Assembly (NCBI RefSeq): GCF_027409185.1
Contig: NC_084469.1
Coordinates: 31,486,293 to 31,550,292, forward strand
From: Cynocephalus volans
Taxonomy: Eukaryota; Chordata; Mammalia; Dermoptera; Cynocephalidae
Length of the DNA stretch: 64,000 nt
Reading direction: 5' to 3'
Shown: positions 13,020 through 25,050 of the stretch, piece by piece
Layout: each line of letters starts with the position of its first letter
How positions within the stretch are numbered: position 1 is the stretch's first letter
The notes under the pieces: model-generated
What the model saw: the letters and a program-made list of their open reading frames with translations, nothing else
Databases searched by the model: none
What the model was told of the DNA's origin: nothing
Program-made: the position numbers and the translations under genes

Positions 13020-13880
13020 GACTGAGGGAGATGAAGTTCAACCTCTATCTCATACCATACACAAAACTTAAATCTAGTGGATTCAACATAGATATGAAAG
13101 GCAAAACTATCAGAAGATAATATAAACAGTAGCTTTTGGGAGAGGTGCGGGGGGAAGCCACTGGCCAGTAAGGGGATCCGAATGAACCCTTGAGCACTAA
13201 GCTTTTTGATGGCAACAAAGAGAAGGACTTATTAACTAAGAAACAAAAAGTAAAATCCGTTAAGAAAAGGATTAACAAATTGAACTGCATTAAGATTAAG
13301 AATCTTTGTTCATCCAAAGATACCATAAAGACAAGCATACAAATCAACAACCTAAAAAAAATACTCCAAAAACTTCAACAGGTATTTCACAGAGGAAATT
13401 TCAATGTTAAGCATATGAAACAGTATGCAATCCAATTGGTAACTAGGGCAATACACATTAAGTCTACCATAACCTATCATTTTATAACATGTAGATTAAA
13501 ATTTTTTCAGGTGTCTGATAATACATGTTTGAGAGGATAAGGAGCAAATGTAATCCTTATCCTTGCCAACAGAAGTATAAATAGATGCATGTAACACTTT
13601 GGAAAACAAGCTGGTGATGTGCATGTACCCTTAATTCAACAATTCCACCCTTAAGTATACACCTTAGAGAAACTCTCATAGTACGTGTGAAACAGGAAAG
13701 AAGGATGGCCACACTCTATAACTGCAAAAACAAAAGAAAAAACAACACCACTCCAAATCAGAAAATGACTGCCATGAGAATAAAAGTGTACAGAAGTAAT
13801 TTATCTAATGAAATATTACACAACAGTGAAAACACAGATCAATTTTGAAGAATATAATGTTGAGCAATAAAAGTCACAAA
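13020..13880 (+). mobile_element. Old L1 fragment
   Basis: ORF2-like text (ACCATACACAAAACTTAAAT, TTCAACAATTCCACCCTTAA) in diverged form. Ends before the MITE at 13911. Confidence 0.65.
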
Positions 13881-13910
13881 AAAATACATCCATTATAATT
13901 TCACATATAT

Positions 13911-14124
13911 GCGAGGGTCTTCAAAAAATTCAAGAAAAGATTTGTATTATCTTTTATTTGGTTTGGTTTTCTTTGGTTTTGGATTTTTGCGGCTGGCTAT
14001 AGTACAGGGCTCGAACCCTGAACCTTGCTGTTATCAGCACCACACTCTGACCAACTGAACAAACAGATCAGCACTCATACTATCTTGTAATTCCATTTTT
14101 CCATGAACTTTCTGAAGTACTCTT
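13911..14124. mobile_element. Palindromic MITE, copy 2, split by a SINE
   Basis: The left half (GCGAGGGTCTTCAAAAAATT...) and right half (TTCCATGAACTTTCTGAAGTAC) are separated by the CYN monomer at 13954-14077. Confidence 0.8.
13954..14077 (-). mobile_element. CYN SINE monomer nested in a MITE
   Basis: Antisense tRNA-Ile-like monomer (GGGCTCGAACCCTGAACCTT ... CTGACCAACTGAAC) with a degraded T/G-rich tail. It splits the palindromic element at 13911-14124. TATTATCTT/TACTATCTT flank it (13945-13953, 14078-14086). Confidence 0.82.
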
Positions 14125-15087
14125 GTTCAGTTCAAAAACATGTAATACATCTGTTTAGGAATGCAAACTTGGTACAAAAACTATGAAGAAAAGCAATGGT
14201 AAACCCAGAAATAGGAATACGAGAAAGGGATGGAAAAGAGGAGGGTACTACAATGGATATAAGATAACAGCTATGTTCATTTTCTTAAAACAAGTGGTGG
14301 ATACAGGAATGTGCCATGCACTTTTAGATGCTACATTTCATAGTTTTTATCACTTCGATATTTAAATTTTTTTTTTTTTTTTAAAGACCAAATAACACAC
14401 ATGTGGCCAATTCCTCTACATTATGTCCTCCCCTAAGTCAGATGGGTACCTTCCATTTGTGACTCCTTGCTAAAACTAAAATAAAATTTGTGGACAAATG
14501 TTATACAATAAAAGGAAAATTTTTCCCACTGGCCCTATCAGTAAAGACCAAGGAGATAAAAGATCAACTTTTAAAAAAAGGTAAATGTTTAATGATCTTG
14601 GCATATAAAGATCACATGAAATATGATCTTTCTTTTAAAAAAAAGTAGAAAACAAACAAAAAGTAGAAAACAAAAATTTAAGTTACCCTTTACCATATAC
14701 AATACAGCATAAAAAGGTGTAAGAAACATCAGTGCCCAGCAGTGGTCAGCATGGTAGATCAAAAGGTAAAACAAAAGAAACTAAACTAAGTACTTTACCA
14801 TTAGAAATTTTTATCATCAATGAAAAGAAATAGACTGTCACCATACTAACTATTTTAATACAGAATTATCTAGTTAAAAACAGCTGAATTCACTAAAAGA
14901 AAAAGAAGCAGATTATGCTGTAGCCTTGAGAACAAGGAGACTACTGGATAATAGTACTAAAAAAATGAAGCCAATGAAAACAAACAATTCAAATACTCAA
15001 ATCACACAATTTCAAAAAAATTACGTGGCATTTACAAGACAGCAAAAAAGTAGAATGATTTCTTTCTTTTTTTTAATGAACTTACCC

Positions 15088-15209
15088 TGAAATAAGTGAA
15101 ATTACTAGCTGCTAAATAAATGTCACTCAAAAGCAGTCTCTTGGCTTTTTCTTACACAGCGGGCCACCTTCCTTTTAAATTCTCCATTTCTGTCTTCCCT
15201 CCATTCTTT
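15088..15209 (-). CDS. UBE2G1: UBE2G1 exon 5: C-terminus (residues 143-170), stop and start of 3'UTR
   Basis: Coding sequence is 15209-15123: KEWREDRNGEFKRKVARCVR and then KSQETAFE, with a TGA stop at 15125-15123. This is the C-terminal helix of the UBC domain. The acceptor CTACAG precedes 15209. After the stop come 35 nt of 3'UTR and a GTAAGTT donor at 15087, so the last intron lies in the 3'UTR. Thirty-five nucleotides is shorter than the roughly 50-55 nt needed to trigger nonsense-mediated decay, so the transcript should be stable. The four visible exons together give residues 16-170 of 170. Confidence 0.96.
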
Positions 15210-15786
15210 CTGTAGGTACAAAAGTAATATCAAGTGATTTTATGCAAACTCCATCATATAATCTCAAATACCTAGTTTAATCTTGAATGTAATCGTTTGG
15301 TAATTTGTGCACTTTGAAAATGTTTAAAAAGTTGATAAAATAGAAAAGCAAGTCAAAAATTACTTCTGCAAGGCACTCTGCTGGGATATATAAGCAGAAA
15401 TCTTTGTGAACTACCTCTTCAGGAAAAATCCTCTTCTAAAAAGGAAAAGCCAAAAAAGGATATTTACAGTGTTGTATTACACTGAAAAAAAAAGCTACAT
15501 TTACAAATAAGACATTCAGACTATCTGAATGATTACCAACTCTTCCTATTGGGAACAACCAGAAAATAAAGTAAACAAAACCGTCTCTCATAAGGTAGGT
15601 GAAATACATCATATTGAGAAGACACTGAGTACTATTTCTAGTGTAGGAGAAAACAGAGGACAGTATCACCATCACTGCCAGGCACGTAATAATGGAACAC
15701 AAAACAGCACCAGCAGTTTCATATGAGAACAGACCTGATTTTACCTAGCATGAAATAGCAAGAAATTCTCACAAAAATGTCCAGTC

Positions 15787-15820
15787 TTTTTCTTTCTTTC
15801 TTTCTCTCTCTCTCTTTTTT
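15787..15820 (+). repeat. (TTTC)n(TC)n microsatellite
   Basis: TTTTTCTTTCTTTCTTTC followed by (TC)n and a T run. Confidence 0.9.
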
Positions 15821-16128
15821 TAATACAATCCATGTAGGGATGGCAAAGACTAAATCGTCAACCCTCACACTTGCAAAGGAAGAGATTCAAAACACAATTT
15901 TTTGTCCTCAAAGGAAGTCACACCAATAAACCAATCATTACATAAACTGTGAGAGAAAGTATAATGCTGATATGTACAGAGATTATTATAGAACTATGGA
16001 GGAAGGGAACTAATCTAGGCCAGAGGATCAGGAAAGTCTTTCAGTCATCACCAGGTCTGGGGAAAAAAGTTTTGAACATTTTAGGAGACAATTGGGGAAA
16101 TATTGAGTGTAATTTGGACATCTGAATA

Positions 16129-16208
16129 TGAGAGTCCTTCAAAAAGTTTGTACAAAAGTAGAATTAAAAGATAATACAATTTTCCCACAACTTTTTAAAG
16201 TACCATCA
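16129..16208. mobile_element. Palindromic MITE, copy 3
   Basis: GAGAGTCCTTCAAAAAGTTT ... AACTTTTTAAAGTACCATC, with core AGAATTAAAAGATAATAC. Confidence 0.8.
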
Positions 16209-17429
16209 TATTCAGGAATTACAATAAATTTGGTTAGGTATAATAATGATACTGTTATACAGAAATGTCTTGCTCTTTTAGGTGTCTGCTAAAGAATTTA
16301 TGGGTAAAATGTTGTAATGTCTATCATTACCTCATTTTTCATTTTTAAGTAAAAGGAAGAAAAGGACAATTCCAGTCAAAGGGAAATGGCTATGAATTCC
16401 ATGTGTACAGCAAAAAGTATACATGTTTATCACTTTGTTCTCCTGAAAACCTATTAAAATGATCATATTGAAATTTATTTTTAAGGCAATAAACTCTCAA
16501 TATCAAAGAAAATGGCACGAAAGCCATCCAATATTGGGGAGGAGGGGAGATTTCTGGAAGACCACAAGCAGATGGAAGAGTATTAAAACATGCAGTGGAG
16601 AACGGGTAGCAGCCTAGAGAAGTCTCAATGGAACCAAAACAAAGGAGTGAAGGACCTAGTAAATAGAACCCTATGTACAGGCCAGCTACCAAATAAAAAA
16701 AAAAGAAAAGAAAAAGCAGCAGAACCCTAAAGAAGCTAAGATTTGAAAATGGCAAAGCTGAGAAAAGACTGAGTAAGAAGGTGGGCTGAAAATAGAATAA
16801 TTAAAAGTCTATACAATCCATTTCCCCACCACCATCTATATCCAAAATTTTAACACCTTCCTAAAAATAATAATGCTAATATAGAGATTTCATATAAATA
16901 TACTGAAGAGTATTAGAATTAGGGCTGCCAATATGGGTATTTGTGCCATAAGTAATTACTCCATTTTGGAATTAAAAGACACCCTCTTCCCCTAATCCTC
17001 ACCTACAGTTTAATATCTAGCTTATCCTCACAACCTTGAGTGAAATAAATACTATACCCAATACCCCAACACACACACAGTTCCATTCTGCTTTCCCAGA
17101 CCATCTTTTCTTAATCATAAATGGCAGTAGTGTAGAAAGCCTACACAATTCTTAAGTAGACTTCAAAATACAAAAGACATACAAAAGAAAAATTAACCTC
17201 AGAGAAAGAGACTTCAGAAAGCCACTTTTAAAAATCTAAACATTCAAATTAATTAAACAGTGATAAGTTCCACGAAAAAAAGTAATTAATGAAGAAAACA
17301 AAAAGTTATTTAAAATTAAAAGCAATGCTGCTAAAATGAAAATTCACTAGAAAATTCAAAACTGACACCATTTTGGGTGAAAAAGATAAAATATGGGGGA
17401 TCAATCTGGATAATAACTAAAACAAGTTT

Positions 17430-17700
17430 TTTAAAAAGGGGAGAATATTAAACAGTAAGAAATTCCCAAAATAATTAAAAAGGAAAATTTCCCAAAGCCG
17501 AAGTCTTCAAACTCGGATGATACACATCAACTACAGAGATGGAAAATTTAAAAGAGCTCACATAACTGTGAAATTTCAGGAGACAAAGAATAAAGAACCT
17601 AAAGAGAAGTGGGGGCGGGGGGAGATCAGCCTAGCATCAACTTTCTCATCAGCAATAATAAAGGCTAACAGATAAATTTTGTGTAAATTTGATTTTTTTC
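17430..17700 (+). mobile_element. Probable old L1/HAL1 fragment
   Basis: Resembles the L1/HAL1 internal region (GGAGACAAAGAATAAAGAAC, CAATAATAAAGGCTAACAGA). Limits are approximate. Confidence 0.45.
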
Positions 17701-17771
17701 CCCTAGAATTATATATACAAAGTATCAGCTAAGTATAAGGAAGGATTAAAATACCTTGAATCAGGTATTTT

Positions 17772-17841
17772 TCAGGATTTAATTCCCACATATCCTAAGA
17801 ATTTAAAGGACTCAGGATTTAATTCCCACATATCCTAAGAA
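17772..17841. repeat. 40-bp tandem duplication
   Basis: A 30-bp string beginning TCAGGATTTAATTCCCACAT occurs at 17772-17801 and again at 17812-17841, identical by eye, giving a unit of 40 bp. Confidence 0.9.
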
Positions 17842-18902
17842 ATTATTACTCTAGGATGAAGTATCTAGGCAAAAGGAGGAAGTCAACCAAAAAAAGCAAT
17901 GGGATCTAGGAAACAGAAGGCCCAATCCAGCAGAACAGTGAAGGGGGAATCCAAGGAAGGCAGCTAAGCAGCAGGCTGAGAGTCAACCTAGTTTGGAGCC
18001 AAAAGACGCAGGGATCCAGCAGAGAGATCTCTAAGAAAATTGGGGGTTTCCTGGAATAGGTACTATTGATTGAGAGGTCAGGAAAAGAAACAAACAAAAA
18101 AAATTAAAGTATGATCAAAGGTATAGAATGCTAGAGGAAAAACCAAATAAAAGTAAACAAAACTGTTTATAAGAAAGTTATGGTTTAATATGAGACAACT
18201 AACTGGTTAAATTAGAGGAATCAGTGGGTTTTAAGAAAAATAATGGAATAGGTTTTGCACAATTTATGGTATTCAGACTAGAACTCATGTTTGCATCCTT
18301 CAACTTTATATTAAAGCCTATTTCTACAATCAAGAAAATGTTTAGCATCAAGAATCTGTTTCACAACTCAGTTGTTTTGAAGAGTTAACAATTTTTGCAT
18401 ATTCATAGTCTCAATTATTTGTTATTAATTTATCCTTTAGGATTAAAAGGCAACTTGTCAGTTTTGATTTTATTAAAAAGTGCTGACAGTTGAGCATGCA
18501 CCAAATGAAACATTAATTAGTTCATTCTCAAAATGATTCCCTAGAATTTTTATATAAAGCAGCTATCACCTCTTCTCCCTTATTGCCTATTAATATTGCT
18601 CCGACTGATACTTGATTAAATAGAAAGTTAAAGTGGTTTCTGCCAGACTTAGTTCAATTCTATCACTAAACTAAAGAATTCAAAGCCATAAATTTCAAAA
18701 GGCGTTATCTATATAATCTCATTCTACATATAAGATTCCATCCAAATTTTTATTAACCCCCAAAAAAGCTTTGATATATACTAACAAAGGTTCCAAGAAT
18801 AAGAATTCAAACAAAAGGCTTTTCAAAGAAAGAAGGCTAAGGAATTTGGAACTACTTTAGATCAAAGGAAACTAATAAAATTTGAATACAAAATACAATG
18901 TA

Positions 18903-18998
18903 GGGCTGGGCTGGTTGGCTCATTTGGTTAGACCATGGTGCTGAAAACACTGAGGTCTGGGGCTCATCCCTGGATCTACCAGCCAGCCCCTGCCATCC
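18903..18998 (+). mobile_element. CYN-like SINE monomer, diverged
   Basis: GGCTGGTTGGCTCATTTGGTTAG followed by a damaged B box and CCAGCCAGCCCC. No clear tail or duplications; probably old. Confidence 0.75.
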
Positions 18999-19623
18999 TC
19001 CAAAAACCTGTTTCGAGGAGAGGGTACAGCTTATAGCAATATTGGACAATACTGTCCAATGTGAATATGGGCTGTGTATGTACATTCAATAATAGTATTA
19101 TTTCAGTGATAGACTTGTATATGCCTACTCTTGTTCCTGGGACTGCATACTTAAGTATTTTTAGGAGTAGAGGGTTATGATATCTATAAACTACTATCAA
19201 ACGGTTTAACTAAAAGGAAAAAAGGCTGTAAAATCACAACTGGTGAATCTAGACAAAGTGTCTAAGGGTATTCATTTAACTGATTCAATTTTCTGTAGAC
19301 TTTTCAAACTTCGATTTCACAATTTACATCTTTTTATATTCTGTATCCCTTAACAGATTATTGTAGCTATTAATATTTTGGCTCCAATAATGAGTAAGTT
19401 CAAAATACCTATTGAACAACATGGCGACTATAATTAATAACAATGTATTGTACTCTTGAAAATTACTTTGATATATACTAACCAAACATATACAATTTTT
19501 GTCAAAAACTAAATAAGAAATATGGATACATGCACATACGAATAGACCTATATAAATACTGTAGTTCCAGTCGAGTTTTAGGGGGGGATAGGGGCGTGGC
19601 ACGCAGGCGCATGACCACCTTAC

Positions 19624-19802
19624 CGCAGCATCAACATTAGCAGGTGAGTCTCCATTAGGGTCTGCCAGCATAGAAATGACACTAATCATGATAGTTTCCA
19701 CAGTGTGGATAGGAAGCCAGCGTTCCTCTGGCTTTTCATAACCATATTTATCTTCCCCAGGCTCATGAAGAATAGAAATGCACACATCACCATTTTTATC
19801 AA
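19624..19802 (-). CDS. UBE2G1: UBE2G1 exon 4 (catalytic exon, residues 83-142)
   Basis: This 179-bp exon encodes 59 full codons after completing Val83. It contains the active-site motif KNGDVCISILH; the catalytic Cys90 codon is at 19782-19780. The acidic insertion that marks the G1/G2/R1 class of E2s follows (HEPGEDKYGYEKPEERW), then TVETIMISVISMLADPNGDSPANVDAA. The acceptor is GGCAG and the donor GTAAGG. An open frame runs through both splice sites (19324-19923), but the parts outside 19624-19802 are intron read-through. The exon is intact and appears functional. Confidence 0.97.
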
Positions 19803-20822
19803 CTGCCAAATTAGAGAATAAGAGTCTTGTTAAAATATTGACAATGCATATATATCTTGTCGCTAACAGATCACTAATTTGGTTATACATAAAATATCTA
19901 TTACAAATGTGATCCTGATTCACCTAGTACCTGTATAAAACATTACATATATACAAAAGTTAATTTCCAAAATGGAATCTTCCAACCTTTTAGGAAGACT
20001 ATAGATTTTACCAAATACACAGGATCCGCTTGACAAACTTAATAGGAATGTAAGCCATCTTTTTCATTTGTGTAAACTTTAACATATCTAGCATGTAGAT
20101 GGTGCTTAGCATTTACTTGCACGAAGTAAATACAATGCAAATGAACAAACGGCAACTACTGGATATGTTCCTCATTTGCAGAGAATACTGGATGCAAAAT
20201 ACCAGATACTGAGTTTCTACGTAATGGCTTCCTAGTTTCACCACTAGCTTACTGATTTAAATTGGCAATAGTTAAAGGTCTAGAGATTTTTCTTTAAAAA
20301 ATTAGAAGTAATATCATAATATACTATTAAAATCATGTGAAGGCAAAATTATATTTCCAGAGAGAAGCGTATTCAAATATACATAAAGAAACATGTCATA
20401 TTGCCAGTAAAAATTCATCATCAACATATACAACATTCAACATTCTATAAATACATCTTAAATGTAAGTCACAAGTAATAGTCACTTGAGTAATTTTTAG
20501 GAAACATGTTGGCATAACTGTATCTTACTTTGAAGTGGTTCAACAAAAAGTAAAATAAAATATTATTATTGACCAAAACTAAAAGTTGAAGTCCTAATCC
20601 ACAAATTCATTTATATATCATATAAATACTTGCCATTAATGAAACTAATCTTTTACGGTAATATTTTCCCACTGTAAGAAAAAAAAAAAATTGTAAAATT
20701 TCCTCAAAACAATTTTGGGGAAATTTTAAAATAGAAAGAAGTTTAAAATTCCTTGGTGTAAAAAATTTCTTCAACCAAATATCCAAATTCCATAAGTAAC
20801 AAGTGGCAATATTTATGTCTAT

Positions 20823-20902
20823 TGAGGTACTTCAAAAAGTTCATGCAAAGATTCATACTATCTTTTAATTCCATTTCTCCACTAACTTCTTGAAGCACCT
20901 GG
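20823..20902. mobile_element. Palindromic MITE, copy 4
   Basis: TGAGGTACTTCAAAAAGTTC ... AACTTCTTGAAGCACCTGG; opposite core orientation (CTATCTTTTAATTCCATTT). Confidence 0.82.
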
Positions 20903-22649
20903 TATTTCATCTCTAGGGTAACTACATTGAGTCTAACCTACTATGTGCCAGGCACACACCATACATGTGAGAACAGCAATTCTCAATGTTTTATAAGTGA
21001 GCTTTTCTCTAATTAAGGTTCTTCTTCCCAACTCATCCCCACCCACCAGTAAAATATATTAACTAAAATCTATTTACATAAATAACATCAAAACTTATAA
21101 CAATGCTACAAAGTTCAGCATAAAAATTTTAAAGTATTATTTACAATGTTTTCCTTGCTTATTACATAAAACAGATTTTTTTCTAAGTCATTTTCTTGGA
21201 AAGCATATTGTATGTTTGTAGAATTATATATATATCAGAGGGAATTGATTTAAGATCTACTTTCCCTTTAAAATTTTGTTGTATTAATTTATTATTAATC
21301 TAGGGCCTTTACATTTTTTACCTTCTTGTGTCATTTCATTTTAAATATACAGTTTAATTTTCTATAGAATGAGAAGGTTTTTAGGCTCAAAACCTATTAC
21401 CAAATTACATTTTTAAAGGATTATTACAATTTAAACAGCAATATGAGGTGACAATTTCATTGTCTCCTCATTCAGGATTAAGATTTTTCTTTATTGATAC
21501 TGTTTAAATTTCATACATAACATCTGGTTTAGTTCATTTTTCTAAATGTTTTTGTAGAATTTCTTATATATATAAACTTTATGCATTTCCTCTTTTGTGA
21601 AATATTTGTTCTTATCCTTTAAGCCGGTTATATACTTAATGTTTAGTTTCTTCCTGACAAAATCCTTCTTCATGTTCACCATGTAATTTTTGCCTGTTTT
21701 ATCTTTCATTTCAATGTTCTTTGGAGCTGGCTTTATTTTCTGATACAAAATCCACCTGAGAATCCTATATTGCATGTGGTTGCCATTTCTCTGTATTCTC
21801 ATTTTTTTAGTCTTTCAATGTTCATTACTTCTGAAACTAGAAAGTTCTTATCACTAACATACACCAAATAAGTGATATTTGCTACTATTTTTTAAAAAAT
21901 CACTTGTAACTTTTAATTCCATTTAGAGTTTTAATTTACTTTGCTGTTTGGTATAAACAAAATTAAATAGTTTTTCACTTAAATACCTAGCCAATGATCT
22001 CAGCATCAATTACAGAAAAGAAAACACACCTCTTCCTTCTTAAAACTAAACTACTTGAACAATGTATATCTTCCTAGCTATCTCCTTTCTCTTTAGGCCA
22101 TGCATCAAAATTATGAAAAGCTGGTTTACCCTCATCCTCTCTATTTACTCACTACTTGGGTATTCCTTTAGCTCACTGGAAACTGGCTTCTGACTCCCTC
22201 TTCCCATGCTGTCAAAACACACTGATTCCTATATCACTATCAACTATTTACATGTGTGTCCCTCCCACACATTGACCACGACATCTTTATAGAAAAGGAT
22301 CATAATTGATTATTCATCTTTGTACCTACCTCCAGTGCCTAGCACTCACATACCCAGGTCTTTCTCCCACTCCTATTTCATAATGACTTTTCACTCCTTC
22401 CTACATCTAACTTTTTCTACGCCTGCCCTCCCTGGCCCCCCACCCCATTGCCTCCTCGGGTAGCCTTTCTTCACAAATTATCTTCCCTCTCAAATCAAGT
22501 CTTCATTATTTCCCTCTCTTATATCTCTGCCTTATGACCTACAAAATAAAAAGTCTCTTCAACCTTAGAAACACACACACACTATTTCATCAGTAGTCCT
22601 CTTAACTAACTAGGCTATTGTTTTCCTTCTTACCAAAAAAGAAGTTCCA

Positions 22650-22765
22650 TGTATTTCCTTACATATACTCTCTCATTTAATTTTCACAAATAGAAAAATG
22701 AAAACTCAAAGAGACTTTGCCTAGAGTTACACAGCTAATTTACGGTGAAGCCAAAATTCAGAAGC
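22650..22765 (+). repeat. MIR/L2-like fragment
   Basis: ACTCTCTCATTTAATTTTCA CA and GAGTTACACAGCTAATTTAC fit MIR/L2. Confidence 0.55.
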
Positions 22766-24051
22766 TTTGTTATATCTTCTTTTGAAATAGGTGCAAAAAG
22801 ATTGCCTATCACACATGAAATAATTCAAATGAAGGCAGGAGAAACTGCCAAAAGCCTAGAAAGAGATGAAAGAAATGTCAGAGCAACAAGAGACTGATGT
22901 CACCAATTCATGCATCTTCACATCATGCAGGACGATCGCTAATGCATTCGACCACAATTTAATTGTCAGTGATATTTTCCCCTTCTTACTGGTATGAAAA
23001 ATAACTATGTCTCTTTTACGATTACAGCTGTTTTAGATACAATGAAATGTGAGAGCTCCCTTGGTTCTCAGCAGTTTTCCACTTGCCAGTTCCAATCCCT
23101 CATAATACCACATCTGTTTTTCAAGCCTTGGGCTCTATTATGTTCCTTCTGATAAATCCTTATTTAATTTATTCATTCACCCATTACAAGACACTGATTT
23201 TTGATTAAGCTAATATATGTATGTTTCTATTCCTTGCAACCAAAAGAGTCTGGATGATGAGAAGCAAAATGCAAATTAGTAGAGTAGCCTAAAAAGGAAA
23301 TTCTGATTATACATAGTCCAAATAATTAGAAAAGAAATCCTTGCAAGCTCTATCATACAAAATAAGGCCAAACATTCAGGGAGACTATGTAAAAACATAG
23401 CTATCTACCCTAAACTTTGGCTTACAATGGGATTTTAAGTGGTAGCTCATCTTCGGGTAAAAATGTCAATGTCATTATTTCATGCACAGCAGTACTGGAC
23501 ACTTTCCAAGCATAAAAAATACAGTATGTTATTTCATTTGATCCTATCAGTCAGTCATCCAATAAGATAGGTGGGATATTCCTTTTTTACAGCTAAGAAT
23601 ACTAAGTTAAGAGTTCCCCATGGTCTAAAAGCTGAGAAAATATAAATCAAAAACCCAGGTTTAATGATTTCTGTGCTCTTTGTAACAGCCAATATGTCAC
23701 CTAATACCTTGAAAATTATGTCCGCAATTATGTGAGCTCTATTAATGTTGGCTATCATTCTGGCTTCTAGTTTGGAACGTTGAGCATATCAAATAGAGCT
23801 GAAAACTAAGCAGATAAATAAAAAATAGTTTTTTCTATTTGATCTGTTCCTCTTTTAAAGAATCTAATACAAGGCCTTGTGCACAATGAACAAAATGTAC
23901 TTAATACAAAACACAATAATTAACACAATGAACTTAATATAAAAATTCCAAAGCAATTTCATCGAGAACTACATCTTTCTTATTGGCTTTGAAAACTTTA
24001 GTGACGGGCCATCATATTTGCAAATGTAAAAGTAAAACTAGATAAACTTAC

Positions 24052-24149
24052 CATTTGGGTGCCAGATTTCTGTAATAAATTTCATTTTAGGAGGCCGGAG
24101 GGGATAATCTTTTGGGAAAGTGAGATGAGCCTTAAAAACACCACCTTCA
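24052..24149 (-). CDS. UBE2G1: UBE2G1 exon 3 (residues 50-83)
   Basis: This 98-bp exon starts with the last base of the Tyr50 codon, encodes 32 full codons (Glu51 to Asn82) and ends with the first base of Val83. It carries the central UBC sheet, the P-x-x-P stretch ([11 protein letters not shown]) and the HPN motif (His80-Pro81-Asn82), whose Asn helps form the E2 active site. The acceptor is a run of T followed by CAG; the donor is GTAAGTT. Length and phase agree with the flanking exons, and no frameshift or stop is present. Confidence 0.96.
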
Positions 24150-24729
24150 CTGAAAAAAAAAAACGACAACAACAAAAACAAGTTCTTGCCTGTAAGTTCC
24201 TGCTTATAAGTACGCAATCATTCAATAAAATAGATATAAAACAAGGGTGCTAGCACTACCACAAAAATAAAGTATATGAATAATATCCAGTTGAATAAAC
24301 TGTCATACTTACCATTTTATTAAACTCAAGATAGGACAGTAAAGTGAAAGAAACCATTTGCTAAAAAGGCATCCAGTTCAGACTACATTGCTGCTATGCT
24401 ACAAAACTTTTCATCACTTCCCAATGCACTTACAACAAAATTCACAAGGTTTAACATTGCCTAATGGGCTCAACTTGCCAATTTCTCTATGTTGATCTCA
24501 AACTATCATTCTTCTCTCTGTTCTAACCAGTCTTTCATTTACTCAAACACACCAAGTTCTTTCTCATCTCAAAGTTTACGCACATTTTGTTGTTCCTGTC
24601 TGGGAAGAGATGTGCTGCTTCCATTCACCTATCCAGTTATCCATTTCATCATTTCAACAAATATTTAAATTTTTTAAATTTGCGTGTCAAACACTAGGAG
24701 TATAGCTGTGAACAAAATATAGTCTCTCA

Positions 24730-24872
24730 GGCGGAGCCCGTGGCGCACTTGGTAGAGTGCGGCGCTGGGAGCGCTGCGACGCTCCCGCCGCGGGTTTGGA
24801 TCCTATATAGAACTGGCTGGTGCACTCACTGGCTGAGTGCCGGTCACGAAAAGGACAAAAATATATATATAT
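24730..24872 (+). mobile_element. CYN SINE, shortened-dimer subfamily
   Basis: Same head and truncated second unit as the copy at 11643. ATATAGTCTCTCA flanks it on both sides (24717-24729, 24873-24885). An (AT)n run has grown at the end of the tail. Confidence 0.93.
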
Positions 24873-24904
24873 ATATAGTCTCTCAAGGAGTGACTTTCCA
24901 GAGT

Positions 24905-25050
24905 AGCACTGTCCAAGAGAACATTCTGCAGCACTGGAGATGTTCTGTATTAGTGCTGTCAGTGCAACTGAGTAATTAAATTACTTATTTTATTTAATTC
25001 TAATAGCCATATGTGACTAGTGACAGCTATATTGAACAGGGCAGTTTTAG
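24905..25050 (+). mobile_element. MER5A-like hAT (Charlie) element
   Basis: Forward copy of the same family as 5068-5240 (CACTGTCCAAGAGAACATTC, ATAGCCATATGTGACTAGTG). Confidence 0.78.

Larger units (their letters stand above)
4903..15087 (-). other. UBE2G1: UBE2G1 intron 5 (within the 3'UTR)
   Basis: This 10.2-kb intron lies between the donor after exon 5 and the acceptor of the 3'UTR exon. It contains a MER5A-like hAT (5068-5240), a duplicated 175-180-bp segment (5742 and 7714), an A-rich run (6098-6127), an antisense L1 (about 9040-9960), a MaLR-like LTR end (to about 11075), a shortened CYN dimer (11643), two palindromic MITEs (12155, 13911) and an old L1 piece (about 13020-13880). I see no unmentioned gene. 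14380-15060 looks unique. Confidence 0.75.
15210..19623 (-). other. UBE2G1: UBE2G1 intron 4
   Basis: This 4.4-kb intron holds a CT-rich microsatellite (15787-15820), a palindromic MITE (16129), an old L1/HAL1-like stretch (about 17430-17700), a 40-bp tandem duplication (17772-17841) and a CYN monomer (18903). The remainder is AT-rich unique sequence. The open frames there show no protein homology I recognise. Confidence 0.85.
19803..24051 (-). other. UBE2G1: UBE2G1 intron 3
   Basis: This 4.2-kb intron is flanked by a GTAAGTT donor and a GGCAG acceptor. It holds a palindromic MITE (20823-20902), an unexplained minus-strand frame (21542-21802), and MIR/L2-like pieces near 22650-22765 and 23500-23640. 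It contains no CYN SINE that I can see. Confidence 0.85.

Noticed and set aside
19324..19923. A 199-codon minus-strand open frame as a single gene
   Set aside because: Only 19802-19624 is UBE2G1 coding sequence; both ends have splice sites and the remainder is intron read-through.
24740..24979. Frames with sequences like VLPPRVRILYRNG at several places (24740, 50363, 59884)
   Set aside because: These similar peptides are translations of the CYN SINE, not a gene family.
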